NCBI RefSeq assembly: GCF_020531915.1
Contig: NZ_JAJAVG010000003.1
Span: 186,001 to 250,000 of the forward strand
Source: Methylovorus mays
GTDB lineage: Bacteria > Pseudomonadota > Gammaproteobacteria > Burkholderiales > Methylophilaceae
Direction of reading: 5' to 3'
DNA: 64,000 nt
Shown here: in pieces, positions 1-11,049 of the stretch
Layout: every line of letters starts with the position of its first letter
How positions within the stretch are numbered: the stretch's first letter is position 1
Translations under genes and position numbers: made by a program
Notes under the pieces: generated by a model
The model's database searches: none
The model's input: the letters and a program-made list of their open reading frames with translations, nothing else
Told to the model about the DNA's origin: nothing

Positions 1-1
1 G

Positions 2-145
2 TCTTCGCATATCATCGATCGGGCGGATGTGGCTTTGTATTATGCCAAGCATCACGGCCGTAACCGGGTTTGCAATTATGAACGGCTGGTGGAGGAAGGT
101 GCTCTGGAAAACAAGCGAAACGAAGGGGGAGTAGAGCTTTTCTAG
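2..145 (+). CDS. C-terminal end of a GGDEF-domain protein (probable diguanylate cyclase), partial
   Basis: The window opens inside a plus-strand gene read from base 2 and stopped by TAG at 143-145, leaving 47 codons. The visible peptide contains DVALYYAKHHGRNRV followed by a short charged tail. This is the usual end of a GGDEF domain, where the helix 'ADxALYxAKxxGRNRV' closes the cyclase fold. By family it would make cyclic di-GMP from two GTP. The GGDEF motif and any sensor domain lie outside the window, so activity and input cannot be judged. The spacing to tkt (200 bases) suggests a separate transcription unit. Confidence 0.8.
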   Translation, partial: SSHIIDRADVALYYAKHHGRNRVCNYERLVEEGALENKRNEGGVELF

Positions 146-167
146 TCCTTTTGATTAAACGGCGGTA

Positions 168-196
168 TTGCTCAAAAGTGGGTTCTAAGGAATAAT
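168..196 (+). promoter_or_regulatory. Candidate promoter of tkt leader
   Basis: TTGCTC at 168-173 and AATAAT at 191-196 are separated by 17 bases. The -10 matches 5 of 6 bases and the -35 only 3 of 6. A start near base 203 would give a leader of about 140 bases before tkt that includes the hairpin at 280-324. This is a consensus guess only. Confidence 0.3.
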
Positions 197-279
197 TAGG
201 CACTGAACGCGTACCGCAGCAACAACGTTATATAGCGTTACATTCCCTGCATCAGGGGATTTCCAAAAGAATTTGAGGT

Positions 280-324
280 AAGGCTTCTAGCCGGCTGAAA
301 CGGCCGGGTAGATGCCTTTTTTCT
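280..324 (+). terminator. Intrinsic-terminator-like hairpin directly upstream of tkt (possible attenuator)
   Basis: Arms aaggc/gcctt (280-284, 314-318), tcta/taga (286-289, 309-312) and ccgg/ccgg (291-294, 304-307) stack with two single mismatches around a 9-base loop. A run of T begins at 317 (six T in seven bases after gcc, then ctcttt). Only 21 bases separate it from the tkt start codon, too little for a separate promoter, so tkt transcripts should cross it. It may end the upstream GGDEF transcript, attenuate tkt, or both. Confidence 0.6.
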
Positions 325-345
325 CTTTAACCGTGGGAGATTTTA

Positions 346-2331
346 ATGGCAACTCGTGTAGATTTAGCAAACGCCATCCGTGCGCTTTCGATGGACGCCG
401 TCCAGAAAGCCAACTCGGGGCACCCAGGCGCGCCTATGGGTATGGCGGAAATTGCAGAAGTAGTATGGAACCACAACCTGAGCCACAACCCGACCAATCC
501 TCAATGGGCTAACCGCGATCGCTTCGTGCTGTCCAATGGTCACGGCTCCATGCTGATTTACTCCCTGCTGCACCTGACTGGTTACGATGTTTCCATCGAC
601 GACATCAAGACATTCCGTCAATTGCATTCCAAGTGTGCAGGTCACCCTGAATACAGCTACGCTCCTGGCGTAGAAACCACCACTGGTCCTCTGGGTCAGG
701 GTATTGCCAACGGCGTTGGTTTTGCCATGGCCGAAAAGCTGCTGGCCAACCAGTTTAACAAGCCAGGCCACGACATCGTTGACCACTACACCTACGTGTT
801 CCTGGGCGACGGCTGTATGATGGAAGGCGTTTCCCACGAAGCTTGTGCACTGGCCGGTACCTGGGGTCTGGGCAAACTGATGGCATTCTGGGATGACAAT
901 GGCATCTCCATCGACGGTCATATCGAAGGCTGGTACACCGACGACACCGCCAAGCGTTTCGAAGCTTACGGCTGGCACGTTCAATCTGTTGACGGCCATG
1001 ACTCTGCTGCGATCCAGGCTGCGATCGATGCTGCCAAGAAAGTAACCGACAAGCCATCCCTGATCTGCTGCAAGACCATCATCGGCAAGGGTTCTCCAAA
1101 CAAGTCCGGCAGCCATGACTGCCACGGTTCCGCACTGGGTGACGCTGAAGTGGCTGCCACTCGCGCCAACATCGGCTGGAACCACGAGCCATTCGTCATC
1201 CCTGCAGACGTATACGCAGGCTGGGATGCCAAGGCCAAGGGTGCTGCTGCCGAGTCTGCATGGGACGCCAAGTTCGATGCATACGCCAAGGCTTTCCCTG
1301 CAGAAGCTGCTGAATTCAAGCGCCGCATGGCAAATGAACTGCCAGCAAACTGGAAGGAAGCGACCACCAAGATGATCGCCGACTTCAACGAAAAAGCAGA
1401 AGGCGTAGCCAGCCGCAAGGCATCACAAAACGTGATCGGCGAACTGGCTAAAGTCCTGCCAGAATTCCTCGGCGGTTCCGCTGACTTGACCGGCTCCAAC
1501 CTGACCAGCACTGGCAGTTTCGTGCATGTGGATGGCAAGAAGCCAGGTAACTACATCTCCTACGGTGTACGTGAATTCGGTATGGCTGCGATCATGAACG
1601 GTATGGCACTGCACGGTGGCTTGCTGCCATTCGGCGGTACTTTCCACATGTTCTCCGACTACATGAAGAACGGCATGCGTATGTCCGCGCTGATGAAGCA
1701 ACGTGTTGTTTACGTGCTGACTCACGACTCTATCGGTCAAGGCGAAGACGGCCCAACCCACCAACCAGTGGAAAACACTTCCGGTCTGCGTTACATCCCA
1801 CGCATGAACGTATGGCGTCCTGCTGATGCGACAGAAACTGCTGTGGCATGGGTGGCTGCTGTTGAGCGTACCGATGGTCCAACCAGCCTGGTGCTGAGCC
1901 GTCAGAATCTGCCTGGCATCAAGCACGATGCTGCGCAAATTGACCTGATCCGCAAGGGGGGTTATGTATTCTCCGACGTGGCTGGCAAGGCTGATGTGAT
2001 CATCATCGCCAACGGTTCAGAACTGGATCTGGCCATCAAGGCTGCTGCTGAGCTGAATGCGGCTGGTACCAAGGTGCGCGTGGTTTCCATGCCATCCACC
2101 AACGTATTCGATGCACAAGACCAGGCTTACAAGGACAGCGTGCTGACCCCAGGCGTGAAGCGTGTTGCAGTGGAAGCTGCGCACCCTGACTTCTGGCGCA
2201 AGTATGTTGGTCTGGAAGGTGCTGTGGTCGGTATCGACACCTTCGGCGAGTCCGCTCCAGGCGGCGTGCTGATGAAGCACTTCGGTTTCACGGTTGAAAA
2301 TGTTGTGAAAACCGTAAAATCCGTACTGTAA
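346..2331 (+). CDS. tkt: Transketolase
   Basis: The 661-residue product has the length of bacterial TktA (about 663). Transketolase moves two-carbon ketol units between sugar phosphates using thiamine diphosphate in the cytoplasm. It serves the pentose phosphate pathway and, in methylotrophs, the rearrangement phase of the RuMP cycle. Visible marks are [11 protein letters not shown] at about 24-34, the diphosphate-binding GDG at 154-156 with N185 in DDNGISIDG, and YGVREFGM, which carries the catalytic glutamate of the pyrimidine domain. The ATG follows GGGAGATTTTA. Codon use is very uniform, as in a highly expressed gene. It is followed by gap 74 bases later, with a terminator between the two. 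Confidence 0.97.
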   Translation: MATRVDLANAIRALSMDAVQKANSGHPGAPMGMAEIAEVVWNHNLSHNPTNPQWANRDRFVLSNGHGSMLIYSLLHLTGYDVSIDDIKTFRQLHSKCAGHPEYSYAPGVETTTGPLGQGIANGVGFAMAEKLLANQFNKPGHDIVDHYTYVFLGDGCMMEGVSHEACALAGTWGLGKLMAFWDDNGISIDGHIEGWYTDDTAKRFEAYGWHVQSVDGHDSAAIQAAIDAAKKVTDKPSLICCKTIIGKGSPNKSGSHDCHGSALGDAEVAATRANIGWNHEPFVIPADVYAGWDAKAKGAAAESAWDAKFDAYAKAFPAEAAEFKRRMANELPANWKEATTKMIADFNEKAEGVASRKASQNVIGELAKVLPEFLGGSADLTGSNLTSTGSFVHVDGKKPGNYISYGVREFGMAAIMNGMALHGGLLPFGGTFHMFSDYMKNGMRMSALMKQRVVYVLTHDSIGQGEDGPTHQPVENTSGLRYIPRMNVWRPADATETAVAWVAAVERTDGPTSLVLSRQNLPGIKHDAAQIDLIRKGGYVFSDVAGKADVIIIANGSELDLAIKAAAELNAAGTKVRVVSMPSTNVFDAQDQAYKDSVLTPGVKRVAVEAAHPDFWRKYVGLEGAVVGIDTFGESAPGGVLMKHFGFTVENVVKTVKSVL

Positions 2332-2345
2332 TAGTGTGTAGTTAA

Positions 2346-3404
<1,059 letters not shown>

Positions 3405-3414
3405 GGAGCTGGGC

Positions 3415-4596
3415 ATGAAAGTCATCAAAATGACCGATCTGGACCTCAAGGGTAAAAAGGTCCTGATTCGTTCTGATCTCAATGTGCCGGTCAAGGACGG
3501 CAAAGTGACCTCGGATGCCCGTATTACCGCATCCATGGCCACCATCGAGCACGCGCTGCAGGCAGGCGCCAAGGTCATGGTGACGTCTCATCTGGGGCGT
3601 CCGGAAGAGGGCGTGTATTCCGAAGAGAACTCGCTCAAGCCGGTTGCTGATGTCATTGCTGCCAAGCTTGGTAAGCCTGTGCGCCTGATCAAGGACTGGA
3701 TGGATGGTGGTTTTGAGGTGGCTGACGGTGAACTGGTGCTGCTGGAAAACTGTCGCTTTAACAAGGGCGAGAAGAAGAATCTCGATGAAACGTCACAAAA
3801 ATACGCCAAGCTGTGCGATGTATTTGTGATGGATGCCTTTGGTACTGCGCACCGGGCAGAAGCTTCCACGCACGGGGTTGCCAAGTTTGCGCCAGTGGCC
3901 GCTGCCGGCATTCTGCTGGTAGAGGAACTGGATGCGCTGGGCAAAGCCCTGCTCTGTCCGGCCCGGCCCATGGTGGCGATTGTCGGCGGTTCCAAAGTGT
4001 CGACCAAACTGACGGTGCTGGAAAGCCTGGCTGAAAAGGTCGACCAACTGGTTGTTGGCGGTGGCATTGCCAACACCTTCCTCAAGGCCACCGGACATGA
4101 AGTCGGCAAGTCCTTGTGCGAAGATGATCTGGTGCCCACAGCCAAGGCGCTGATCGACAAAATGTCCGCACGTGGTGCAGCCGTGCCGATTGCCGTGGAT
4201 GTGGTCGTCGGCAAGCAATTCGATGCCAACGAGCCTGCGGTGCTGAAAGACGCGAGTGACGTGGCCGCAGACGAGATGATTTTTGATATTGGCCCGAAAT
4301 CTGCTGAGGAATTGGCGGAGATCATCATGAATGCTGCCACCGTGGTCTGGAATGGCCCGGTAGGGGTGTTTGAGTTTGATCAGTTTGGTGAAGGGACCAA
4401 ACGTATCGCGGAAGCCATTGCCCAGACTAAGGCGTTTACTCTGGCGGGTGGCGGCGACACGATTGCCGCGATTCAGAAGTATGATATCTATGACAAGGTG
4501 TCCTATATTTCAACGGCGGGTGGCGCTTTCCTGGAGTTTCTGGAAGGCAAACCGCTACCAGCAGTCGAAATCCTGGAGGCACGCGCACGCGGTTAA
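3415..4596 (+). CDS. pgk: Phosphoglycerate kinase
   Basis: The 393-residue protein transfers phosphate from 1,3-bisphosphoglycerate to ADP, the step after GAPDH. It shows the N-domain substrate motif [25 protein letters not shown] in the middle of the N domain, [11 protein letters not shown] and the C-domain nucleotide loop GGGDT. The chosen ATG at 3415 sits 7 bases after AAGGAG, which favours it over the in-frame ATG at 3430. It is monocistronic with gap and ends at a clear terminator 30-50 bases downstream. Confidence 0.97.
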   Translation: MKVIKMTDLDLKGKKVLIRSDLNVPVKDGKVTSDARITASMATIEHALQAGAKVMVTSHLGRPEEGVYSEENSLKPVADVIAAKLGKPVRLIKDWMDGGFEVADGELVLLENCRFNKGEKKNLDETSQKYAKLCDVFVMDAFGTAHRAEASTHGVAKFAPVAAAGILLVEELDALGKALLCPARPMVAIVGGSKVSTKLTVLESLAEKVDQLVVGGGIANTFLKATGHEVGKSLCEDDLVPTAKALIDKMSARGAAVPIAVDVVVGKQFDANEPAVLKDASDVAADEMIFDIGPKSAEELAEIIMNAATVVWNGPVGVFEFDQFGEGTKRIAEAIAQTKAFTLAGGGDTIAAIQKYDIYDKVSYISTAGGAFLEFLEGKPLPAVEILEARARG

Positions 4597-4623
4597 GCAG
4601 TTATTGCGCGGGTATTCAGCAAA

Positions 4624-4647
4624 AGGGGCGCTCGCGCCCCTTTTTTT
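4624..4647 (+). terminator. Intrinsic terminator after pgk
   Basis: GGGGCG at 4625-4630 pairs with CGCCCC at 4635-4640 around a CTCG tetraloop and is followed by seven T. It closes the gap-pgk unit. Confidence 0.9.
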
Positions 4648-4727
4648 ATGGGCGGCCGTTATTTGTAATCTGGTTTCAGGTGGCAGTGTTTGCGGTCCGC
4701 AGACGATGACCACTTCAGGAGGTAGCA

Positions 4728-6164
4728 ATGGAATTACGCAGAACCAAGATCGTGGCGACGCTGGGGCCCGCATCCAGTGAGCGTGACGTGCTGGAACGCA
4801 TGCTGGATGCCGGTGTGGATGTCGTGCGGCTGAATTTTTCACATGGGCAGGCGACGGACCATATTGCCCGGGCGGAACTGGTGCGGGAGCTGGCGCGGGC
4901 GCGACGGCGCTCGGTGGGCGTGTTATGCGATTTGCAAGGCCCCAAAATTCGTATTGGCAAGTTTGCCGATGGCAAGATACTACTGCGTCCCGGCGACAGC
5001 TTCATTCTGGATGCAGATTGCCCCTTGGGCGATCAATCGCGTGTCGGACTCGATTACAAAACCCTGCCACAGGAAGTGGTGACCGGTACCGTGCTGCTGC
5101 TGGACGATGGCCGTATCGTGCTTACCGTGGATTCGGTTGAGGGTAGTGCCGTCTATTGCACGGTCAAGGTGGGTGGCCTGCTATCCAATAACAAAGGCAT
5201 TAACCGCTTGGGCGGCGGCTTGGCGGCCGAAGCGCTCACGGAAAAAGACCGCGAGGATATCAAGACCGCTGCCGCCCTGAGCGCCGACTATATCGCCATC
5301 TCGTTTCCACGCAGCGGGGCGGACGTCGAACTGGCGCGACAATTGGTGCAGGCGGCAGGCGGCCATGCCCATATCGTCGCCAAGATCGAACGGGCAGAAG
5401 CGATACCTGCGCTGGAGGAGATTGTGGATGCGGCCGACGTCATCATGGTGGCACGGGGAGATCTGGGGGTGGAAGTGGGCGATGCCGTGGTGCCCGGTTT
5501 GCAGAAACGCATGATCCGGCTGGCCCGTGCCAAGAACAAGCTGGTGATTACCGCCACGCAGATGATGGAATCCATGATCCTCAACCCCATCCCAACCCGG
5601 GCGGAGGTGTCGGATGTGGCGAATGCCGTGCTGGATGGTACCGATGCAGTGATGCTCTCGGCGGAAACCGCGGCCGGTCAGTTTCCGGTGGAAGCCGTGT
5701 CGGCCATGCACCGCGTGTGCAAGGAGGCCGAGAAAGAATACTACGACGACAGCGTGCGTCGCCTGGGACGCGATACCTTTGATGAAATCGATGAAGCGAT
5801 TGCCATGGCCACCAGCTACAGCGCGCGGCATTTCAACGTCAAGGCGATAGCCGCACTGACGCAATCGGGCAAGTCGGCCATCTGGTTATCGCGCGCCAAC
5901 AACAATGTGCCCATCTATGCGTTGACGCCAGAGCAAAACACGCGGCGCAAGCTGACGTTATGCCGTGGGGTCTACCCGTATCGCATGGAGGTGGGCAGTC
6001 ATGATATTGACCGTATCCTGTTTGATGCAGAAGAAGAGCTGGTATCGCGGGGCGTGGTGACCAACGGGGATTATATTTTGCTGACCTTTGGCCAGCCTAT
6101 CGGCAAGGCTGGCAGCACCAATACCATGAAACTTGTCCAAGTAGGGGAACATCGCCAAAGTTAG
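4728..6164 (+). CDS. pyk: Pyruvate kinase
   Basis: The 478-residue enzyme converts phosphoenolpyruvate and ADP to pyruvate and ATP. Seen in order: RRTKIVATLGPAS and LNFSHG at the N-terminus, the catalytic lysine region IVAKIERAEA, the metal and PEP site MVARGDLGVEV, ITATQMMESM with PTRAEVSDVANAVLDG, and AVMLSAETA. The full A, B and C domain layout of the roughly 475-residue bacterial class is present. AGGAGGT lies just before the ATG. The 80-base gap after the pgk terminator may hold its own promoter. fba follows 9 bases after the stop. Confidence 0.96.
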   Translation: MELRRTKIVATLGPASSERDVLERMLDAGVDVVRLNFSHGQATDHIARAELVRELARARRRSVGVLCDLQGPKIRIGKFADGKILLRPGDSFILDADCPLGDQSRVGLDYKTLPQEVVTGTVLLLDDGRIVLTVDSVEGSAVYCTVKVGGLLSNNKGINRLGGGLAAEALTEKDREDIKTAAALSADYIAISFPRSGADVELARQLVQAAGGHAHIVAKIERAEAIPALEEIVDAADVIMVARGDLGVEVGDAVVPGLQKRMIRLARAKNKLVITATQMMESMILNPIPTRAEVSDVANAVLDGTDAVMLSAETAAGQFPVEAVSAMHRVCKEAEKEYYDDSVRRLGRDTFDEIDEAIAMATSYSARHFNVKAIAALTQSGKSAIWLSRANNNVPIYALTPEQNTRRKLTLCRGVYPYRMEVGSHDIDRILFDAEEELVSRGVVTNGDYILLTFGQPIGKAGSTNTMKLVQVGEHRQS

Positions 6165-6173
6165 GAGTTTGCC

Positions 6174-7250
6174 ATGGCACTCATTACTCTCAGGCAGGCA
6201 CTGGATCACGCAGCCGAATACGGCTACGCCCTGCCTGCGTTCAACGTCAATAACCTGGAACAGATACAGGCGGTCATGCAGGCTGCCGATGCGGTGGATA
6301 GCCCGGTCATCCTGCAAGCCAGCGCGGGGGCACGTAAATACGCAGGCGAGATATTCCTGCAGCACCTGGTGTTGGCCGCCATTGAAACCTACCCGCATAT
6401 TCCCGTGGTCATGCATCAGGATCATGGCGCCTCGGCGGATGTTTGCGTGCAGGCCATACGGCTGGGCTTTTCCAGCGTGATGATGGATGGCTCACTGCGT
6501 GAAGACGCCTCTACCCCTGCGGATTTTGCCTACAACGTGGAAGTGACGCGTCGGGTAGTGGATATTGCCCACGCCGTTGGTGTGTCCGTGGAGGGCGAGC
6601 TCGGGGTGCTGGGTTCGCTGGAGACCGGCATGGCAGGCGAGGAGGATGGTGTGGGTGCCGAAGGCCACCTGGACCACAGCCAGCTACTTACCGATCCGGA
6701 AGAGGCCGCCGATTTTGTACGATTTACCAATGTGGATGCCTTGGCGATTGCCATTGGTACTTCGCATGGCGCTTATAAATTCAGTCGGCCGCCCAGCGGC
6801 GATATCCTCGCCATCGAGCGCATACGTGACATTCATGCCCGCTTGCCCAACACCCATCTTGTCATGCACGGTTCATCCTCGGTGCCGCAGGAGTGGCTGC
6901 AACTGATCAATGCCCATGGTGGCGATATCCCTGAAACCTACGGTGTACCGGTGGATGAAATTGTGCAGGGCATACGGCATGGCGTGCGCAAGGTGAATAT
7001 TGATACTGATCTGCGCATGGCGTTTATTGGGTCAGCCCGCGAATTTTTGCATGGCGGACAGCACAATCGCGAGCTTGATCCGCGCAAGTTGCTGACGGCT
7101 GCCACGCAGGGCATGGCCAGCATTTGCCGGGCGCGTTTCGAGGCATTTGGCTCGGCCGGGCAGGCGTCGCGGATACGGCCTGTGGCATGCGCCGAGATGG
7201 CCCGCCGCTATCGGCAAGGCGAGTTGACCGCGTTGGTGCAGCCTCGCTAG
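6174..7250 (+). CDS. fba: Class II fructose-1,6-bisphosphate aldolase
   Basis: The 358-residue zinc aldolase of the CbbA/Fba type cleaves fructose bisphosphate to the two triose phosphates; in the RuMP cycle it serves the cleavage phase. HQDHG at 81-85 carries the catalytic aspartate D83 and zinc ligand H84. [27 protein letters not shown] and MHGSSSVP are the other conserved loops, and [11 protein letters not shown] closes the phosphate site. It follows pyk by 9 bases with an AGGAG ribosome site, so the two are probably co-transcribed. Confidence 0.95.
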   Translation: MALITLRQALDHAAEYGYALPAFNVNNLEQIQAVMQAADAVDSPVILQASAGARKYAGEIFLQHLVLAAIETYPHIPVVMHQDHGASADVCVQAIRLGFSSVMMDGSLREDASTPADFAYNVEVTRRVVDIAHAVGVSVEGELGVLGSLETGMAGEEDGVGAEGHLDHSQLLTDPEEAADFVRFTNVDALAIAIGTSHGAYKFSRPPSGDILAIERIRDIHARLPNTHLVMHGSSSVPQEWLQLINAHGGDIPETYGVPVDEIVQGIRHGVRKVNIDTDLRMAFIGSAREFLHGGQHNRELDPRKLLTAATQGMASICRARFEAFGSAGQASRIRPVACAEMARRYRQGELTALVQPR

Positions 7251-7417
7251 GGGATTGTGATTGTTGCGTAAGTGCTTGCTTATCTGCATATCGTGCGGGT
7301 GTGGTTGTAAGGTAAAATAGCGCTCAGGCCAGCATGCCGGGATTCACCTTGTGAGTCTGAGGCAGCCGTTCATGGCAAAAAGACAATATCAAGTAAAAAA
7401 CCTTGGGGAGCGCCAGC

Positions 7418-7831
7418 ATGAGACCAAATAAATTTAGCAGCCTTGGCCAGTATGGCCTGGGCATTGTTGAGCAGATTGTATTGATTGTGATCGCGCTGGC
7501 GACGGTGGTCGCTACCTACCAGCAGATCGCCCATATCTGGCAGGCCTGGGCAGTCACAGTGGGCGATTTGCTTCTGCTGTTCCTCTACCTGGAAGTCATG
7601 ACCATGCTCAACCATTACCTGGGTTCGGGCAAGCTGCCAGTACGTTATCCGCTCTACATCGGCATTATTGCCCTGGCGCGCTATCTGGTACTGGATATCA
7701 AGGAGCTGGATGCCTGGCGTATTTTTGCTGTGTCGGCCTCCATCCTGCTGATCGCCATGGCGATTTTGCTGGTGCGTTACGGCCACGTGCGCTTCCCATA
7801 TACCGATGGCACGGATCTGCAATCCAAATAG
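7418..7831 (+). CDS. PsiE-family integral membrane protein
   Basis: The 137-residue protein has four predicted membrane helices: QIVLIVIALATVVATY, GDLLLLFLYLEVMTML, YIGIIALARYLVLDI and AVSASILLIAMAILLV. The layout and the LYLEVMTML...RYPLYIGIIALAR core fit the PsiE (phosphate-starvation-inducible E) family, whose molecular role is unknown. The ATG at 7418 is chosen over an upstream TTG because GGGGAG precedes it by 8 bases. It stands alone between fba (167 bases upstream) and purC, and nothing seen here ties it to phosphate. Confidence 0.75.
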   Translation: MRPNKFSSLGQYGLGIVEQIVLIVIALATVVATYQQIAHIWQAWAVTVGDLLLLFLYLEVMTMLNHYLGSGKLPVRYPLYIGIIALARYLVLDIKELDAWRIFAVSASILLIAMAILLVRYGHVRFPYTDGTDLQSK

Positions 7832-7893
7832 CGCCGTGATTCAGATAACCGTGCCACAGACCGCATTAACGCATATTGATTAAGGAATCCGTT

Positions 7894-8793
7894 TTGACAG
7901 CACCTCTCATGCGATCCAGCATTCACAGCCTGCCTCTGATCAACCAGGGCAAGGTCAGGGATATTTACGACATCGACGACAAAACTATGCTGCTGGTGAC
8001 GACTGATCGCCTGTCAGCTTTCGATGTGATTTTGCCAACACCGATTCAGGACAAGGGTGCCGTGCTGACCCAGATTGCCAATTTCTGGTTTGATAAGCTG
8101 GGACATATCGTGCCCAATCACCTGACCGGCATTGCGCCTGAAAGCGTGGTGTCAGATCCTGCGGAAAAAGCCCAGCTGGCGCGGCGTGCCCTGGTGGTCA
8201 AAAAGCTGAAGCCGCTGCCGATCGAAGCCATTGTCCGCGGCTATCTGGTGGGTTCTGGCTGGAAAGAATACAAAGCCTCGGGCACCGTATGCGGCATCGC
8301 CCTGCCAGCAGGTTTGCAAGAAGCTTCGCCATTGCCACAGCCCTTGTTCACCCCATCCAGCAAAGCAGAGATGGGCGACCATGACGAAAATATCACGCTG
8401 GAAAAATGCGCCCAGCTGCTGGGCAAAGCGCTGGCCGAAAAAGTGGCCCGCATCAGTATTCAGCTCTATACCGAAGCCGCTGCCTATGCGCTGACACGCG
8501 GCATCATCATCGCCGACACCAAGTTTGAGTTTGGCCTCGATGCCGCTGGTGAGCTTTATCTGATTGATGAAGCGCTCACGCCGGATTCCTCGCGTTTCTG
8601 GCCAGCCGAGCAATACGCGGTTGGCAGCAACCCTCCCAGCTTTGACAAGCAATATGTGCGCGACTGGCTGGAATCCACTGGCTGGAACAAAGTTGCCCCC
8701 GGCCCTGAACTGCCCGCCGAAGTTGCGCAGAAAACCGCGGACAAATACCGCGAAGCCTATCGCAAGTTGACGGGCCACGAGTTGTCCAGCTGA
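7894..8793 (+). CDS. purC: Phosphoribosylaminoimidazole-succinocarboxamide synthase (SAICAR synthetase)
   Basis: This purine enzyme joins aspartate to CAIR with ATP. Family motifs are [52 protein letters not shown] and [13 protein letters not shown]. The product is 299 residues, close to the roughly 295 of the longer bacterial/yeast type. The likely start is TTG at 7894, six bases after AAGGAA. ATG at 7909 and TTG at 7876 are in-frame alternatives. The next reading frame begins at or just over its stop codon. Confidence 0.93.
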   Translation: MTAPLMRSSIHSLPLINQGKVRDIYDIDDKTMLLVTTDRLSAFDVILPTPIQDKGAVLTQIANFWFDKLGHIVPNHLTGIAPESVVSDPAEKAQLARRALVVKKLKPLPIEAIVRGYLVGSGWKEYKASGTVCGIALPAGLQEASPLPQPLFTPSSKAEMGDHDENITLEKCAQLLGKALAEKVARISIQLYTEAAAYALTRGIIIADTKFEFGLDAAGELYLIDEALTPDSSRFWPAEQYAVGSNPPSFDKQYVRDWLESTGWNKVAPGPELPAEVAQKTADKYREAYRKLTGHELSS

Positions 8794-8852
8794 AACAGAA
8801 GCTGAAACAGCTCGCCAGCACGCTGAAGACCGAGTTTCAGGTCTACAAGCGG

Positions 8853-9707
8853 GTGCTGGCGCATCCACAGACGCCGCTGGCAGCCAAGGCATTGCTGTGG
8901 CTGGCCTTGGCGTATCTGGTCATGCCATTTGACCTGATACCTGATTTTATTCCCGTTATCGGCCAACTGGATGAGCTGATCATCATTCCCGGCCTGGTAT
9001 ATCTGGCGCTACGCATGATCCCATCCTGGGTGGTTGAGGAGTGCCGGGCACAATTGAAGAAAGAGACCTGCATGACTGATTTTCAGAAGTTGATCGATGG
9101 TTATCGTCGTTTTCACGACAACTACTTCGTCACGGACGAGCAGCAATTGTTTGCCGAACTGAGCCAGGGGCAAAAGCCCAGCACGCTGGTGATTGCCTGT
9201 TCAGATTCCCGGGTGGATCCGGCCATCGTGCTGGATTGCAAACCTGGCGATTTGTTCGTGGTGCGTAACGTAGCGAATCTGGTTCCTCCCTACGAGAAGG
9301 GGGGCGGCTACCACGGCGTAAGTGCGGCGCTGGAGTTTGGCGTCTGCGCGCTGGAAGTCCAGCACATCATCGTGCTGGGGCATCGCCAGTGCGGCGGTAT
9401 CAAGGCCTTGTTTGAGGGCATTCCTGAAGGCATGGAAGGCGAATTCATCAAGCCCTGGGTCGGTATGGCCAAGCGGGCGGCTGACCGCGTGAATGCCGAG
9501 CATGGGCATGAGACGGCAGATGACAAGCTGTGTGCCTGCGAGATGGCGGGTATCGTTGTCTCGCTGGAAAACCTGCAAACATTCCCGTTCATCCGCTCCC
9601 GTGTTGAACAGGGGCTCATCAAGCTGCATGGCTGGTATTTCGACATCATTAACGGCGAAATGAAAGCCTACGATGCTGATCAGCTCAAATTCGAGACGCT
9701 GGTTTAA
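8853..9707 (+). CDS. can: DUF1232 (YkvA-like) segment running in frame into a beta-carbonic anhydrase
   Basis: One open frame encodes two families. The first part (to base 9071) has the DUF1232 helical hairpin, AYLVMPFDLIPDFIPVIG and QLDELIIIPGLVYLALRMIP. From ATG 9072 there is a complete 211-residue beta-carbonic anhydrase that hydrates CO2 to bicarbonate, with zinc ligands C43 and D45 (ACSDSR), H104 and C107 (GHRQCGG), counted from 9072. No stop separates them. GTG 8853 is the first usual start codon, but DUF1232 homology seems to begin at 8790, where CTG overlaps the purC stop. GAAGAAAGAGA before 9072 could start a free enzyme. Either a fusion, or a 211-residue enzyme with a broken or CTG-started neighbour, is possible. 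Confidence 0.8.
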   Translation: MLAHPQTPLAAKALLWLALAYLVMPFDLIPDFIPVIGQLDELIIIPGLVYLALRMIPSWVVEECRAQLKKETCMTDFQKLIDGYRRFHDNYFVTDEQQLFAELSQGQKPSTLVIACSDSRVDPAIVLDCKPGDLFVVRNVANLVPPYEKGGGYHGVSAALEFGVCALEVQHIIVLGHRQCGGIKALFEGIPEGMEGEFIKPWVGMAKRAADRVNAEHGHETADDKLCACEMAGIVVSLENLQTFPFIRSRVEQGLIKLHGWYFDIINGEMKAYDADQLKFETLV

Positions 9708-9749
9708 AATAACAACTGAATCACCCTATTTTTGATAAAGGATCAAGTA

Positions 9750-10277
9750 ATGTCACTGAACAATGTGCCAGCAGGCAAGGATATCCCCAACGATTTCAAC
9801 GTCATCATCGAAATCCCGATGCGCGGCGAGCCGATCAAGTTTGAAGTGGATAAAGAATCCGGCGCGGTTTTTGTGGATCGTTTCATGGGCACCTCCATGC
9901 ACTATCCCTGTAACTATGGCTATATTCCCCATACCCTGGCAGAAGATGGTGACCCGACCGATGTGCTGGTGATTACCCCTATTCCTTTGCAGCCCGGTGT
10001 GGTGATTCGTTGCCGCCCGATTGGCATGCTGACCATGGAAGACGACGGTGGCGTGGATGCCAAGGTGCTGGCCGTGCCTGTCGATAAGGTGTGCCCGCAG
10101 TACAAGGATGTGAAAAGCTATCAGGATATCCCTGAGTTCCAGTTGGCACCTATCTCCCACTTCTTTGAGCACTACAAGGATCTGGAAAAAGGCAAATGGG
10201 TCAAGGTTGGCGGCTGGGTTGGCACCGATGAAGCCAAGGCGGAAATCCTGGCCAGCGTGGCACGCTACAGCAAGTAA
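9750..10277 (+). CDS. ppa: Inorganic pyrophosphatase, family I
   Basis: The 175-residue soluble enzyme hydrolyses pyrophosphate to phosphate and drives biosynthesis forward. Conserved parts are [15 protein letters not shown], the signature [10 protein letters not shown] with its metal-binding aspartates, and [22 protein letters not shown] 9750 lies 5 bases after AAAGGATC; an upstream TTG at 9732 is unlikely. It is probably monocistronic, with a bidirectional terminator shared with ung. Confidence 0.96.
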   Translation: MSLNNVPAGKDIPNDFNVIIEIPMRGEPIKFEVDKESGAVFVDRFMGTSMHYPCNYGYIPHTLAEDGDPTDVLVITPIPLQPGVVIRCRPIGMLTMEDDGGVDAKVLAVPVDKVCPQYKDVKSYQDIPEFQLAPISHFFEHYKDLEKGKWVKVGGWVGTDEAKAEILASVARYSK

Positions 10278-10298
10278 TCTCTGCTTAAGCTTTCAATA

Positions 10299-10327
10299 AA
10301 AAACGGCGCATAAGGCGCCGTTTTTTA
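10299..10327. terminator. Bidirectional terminator between ppa and ung
   Basis: CGGCGC at 10304-10309 pairs with GCGCCG at 10315-10320 around a 5-base loop, with an A run on the left and a T run on the right. It can end both convergent transcripts. Confidence 0.88.
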
Positions 10328-10355
10328 TTGTCCGCGAGGCATGTGTCAGGCTGGC

Positions 10356-11015
10356 TTACCAGTGTATGGGCGTTTGCCCCCAGTCGGCCAGCACAGCGTT
10401 GGTCTGGCTGAATGGCCGGCTGCCAAAAAATCCGCGATGTGCGGAAAGCGGCGAGGGGTGAACGGATTCGATGATGCGGTGCTGCGGGGCGATCAGGGAT
10501 TTATGGCGTTGCGCGTGACTGCCCCATAGGATAAACACCAGGGGCTGCTCACGCTGGCCGAGCCATGTCATCAACCGTTCAGTAAAGGCATGCCAGTAGG
10601 ACGCATGTGCGCCAGCTTCACCGCCGCGCGTCGTCAGCGAGGCATTCAGCAGCAGCACATCCTGCTTGCTCCAGTTGCTGAGGTTGCCGCCCTCAATATG
10701 CGGCTCGCCAATATCGCTCGCCAGTTCCTTGAGGATATTGCGCAGTGACGGCGGCGGGCGCACACCTTCGGGCACCGAAAACGCCAGCCCATGCGCCTGC
10801 TGTATGCCATGGTCCTCCCCGTGATAGGGATCCTGGCCCAGAATGACGACGCGTGTCTCTTGCGGGTTGACTGCTCGTAATGCCTCAAACCACAGGCCGG
10901 GCCGAGGCCGTATATCGGTTTCGTCGCGCAGCTGCTCGCGAATACTGGCGTACTGCTGTGCCAGTTCTGGTAACAACTCGGCCCAGGCGGACGGGATGGT
11001 TTCAGGGGAATGCAT
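10356..11015 (-). CDS. ung: Uracil-DNA glycosylase, family 1
   Basis: The 219-residue base-excision enzyme removes uracil from DNA. VVILGQDPYHG holds the catalytic aspartate (D62), and HPSPLSAHRGFFGS near the end is the minor-groove intercalation loop with the catalytic histidine. LLLNASLTTRGGEAGAH and FILWGSHAQ are also conserved. The ATG at 11015 is preceded by GGAG; open sequence further upstream has no family similarity. It lies 34 bases downstream of the ABC permease on the same strand, so it may be the last gene of that unit. Confidence 0.95.
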   Translation of the reverse strand: MHSPETIPSAWAELLPELAQQYASIREQLRDETDIRPRPGLWFEALRAVNPQETRVVILGQDPYHGEDHGIQQAHGLAFSVPEGVRPPPSLRNILKELASDIGEPHIEGGNLSNWSKQDVLLLNASLTTRGGEAGAHASYWHAFTERLMTWLGQREQPLVFILWGSHAQRHKSLIAPQHRIIESVHPSPLSAHRGFFGSRPFSQTNAVLADWGQTPIHW

Positions 11016-11049
11016 GAGGACTCCGGCAGGACGGGTGGAGGGCTGGCGC

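Noticed and set aside
203-345. TPP riboswitch before transketolase
   Set aside because: The conserved CUGAGA and related core are absent, although tkt uses this cofactor.
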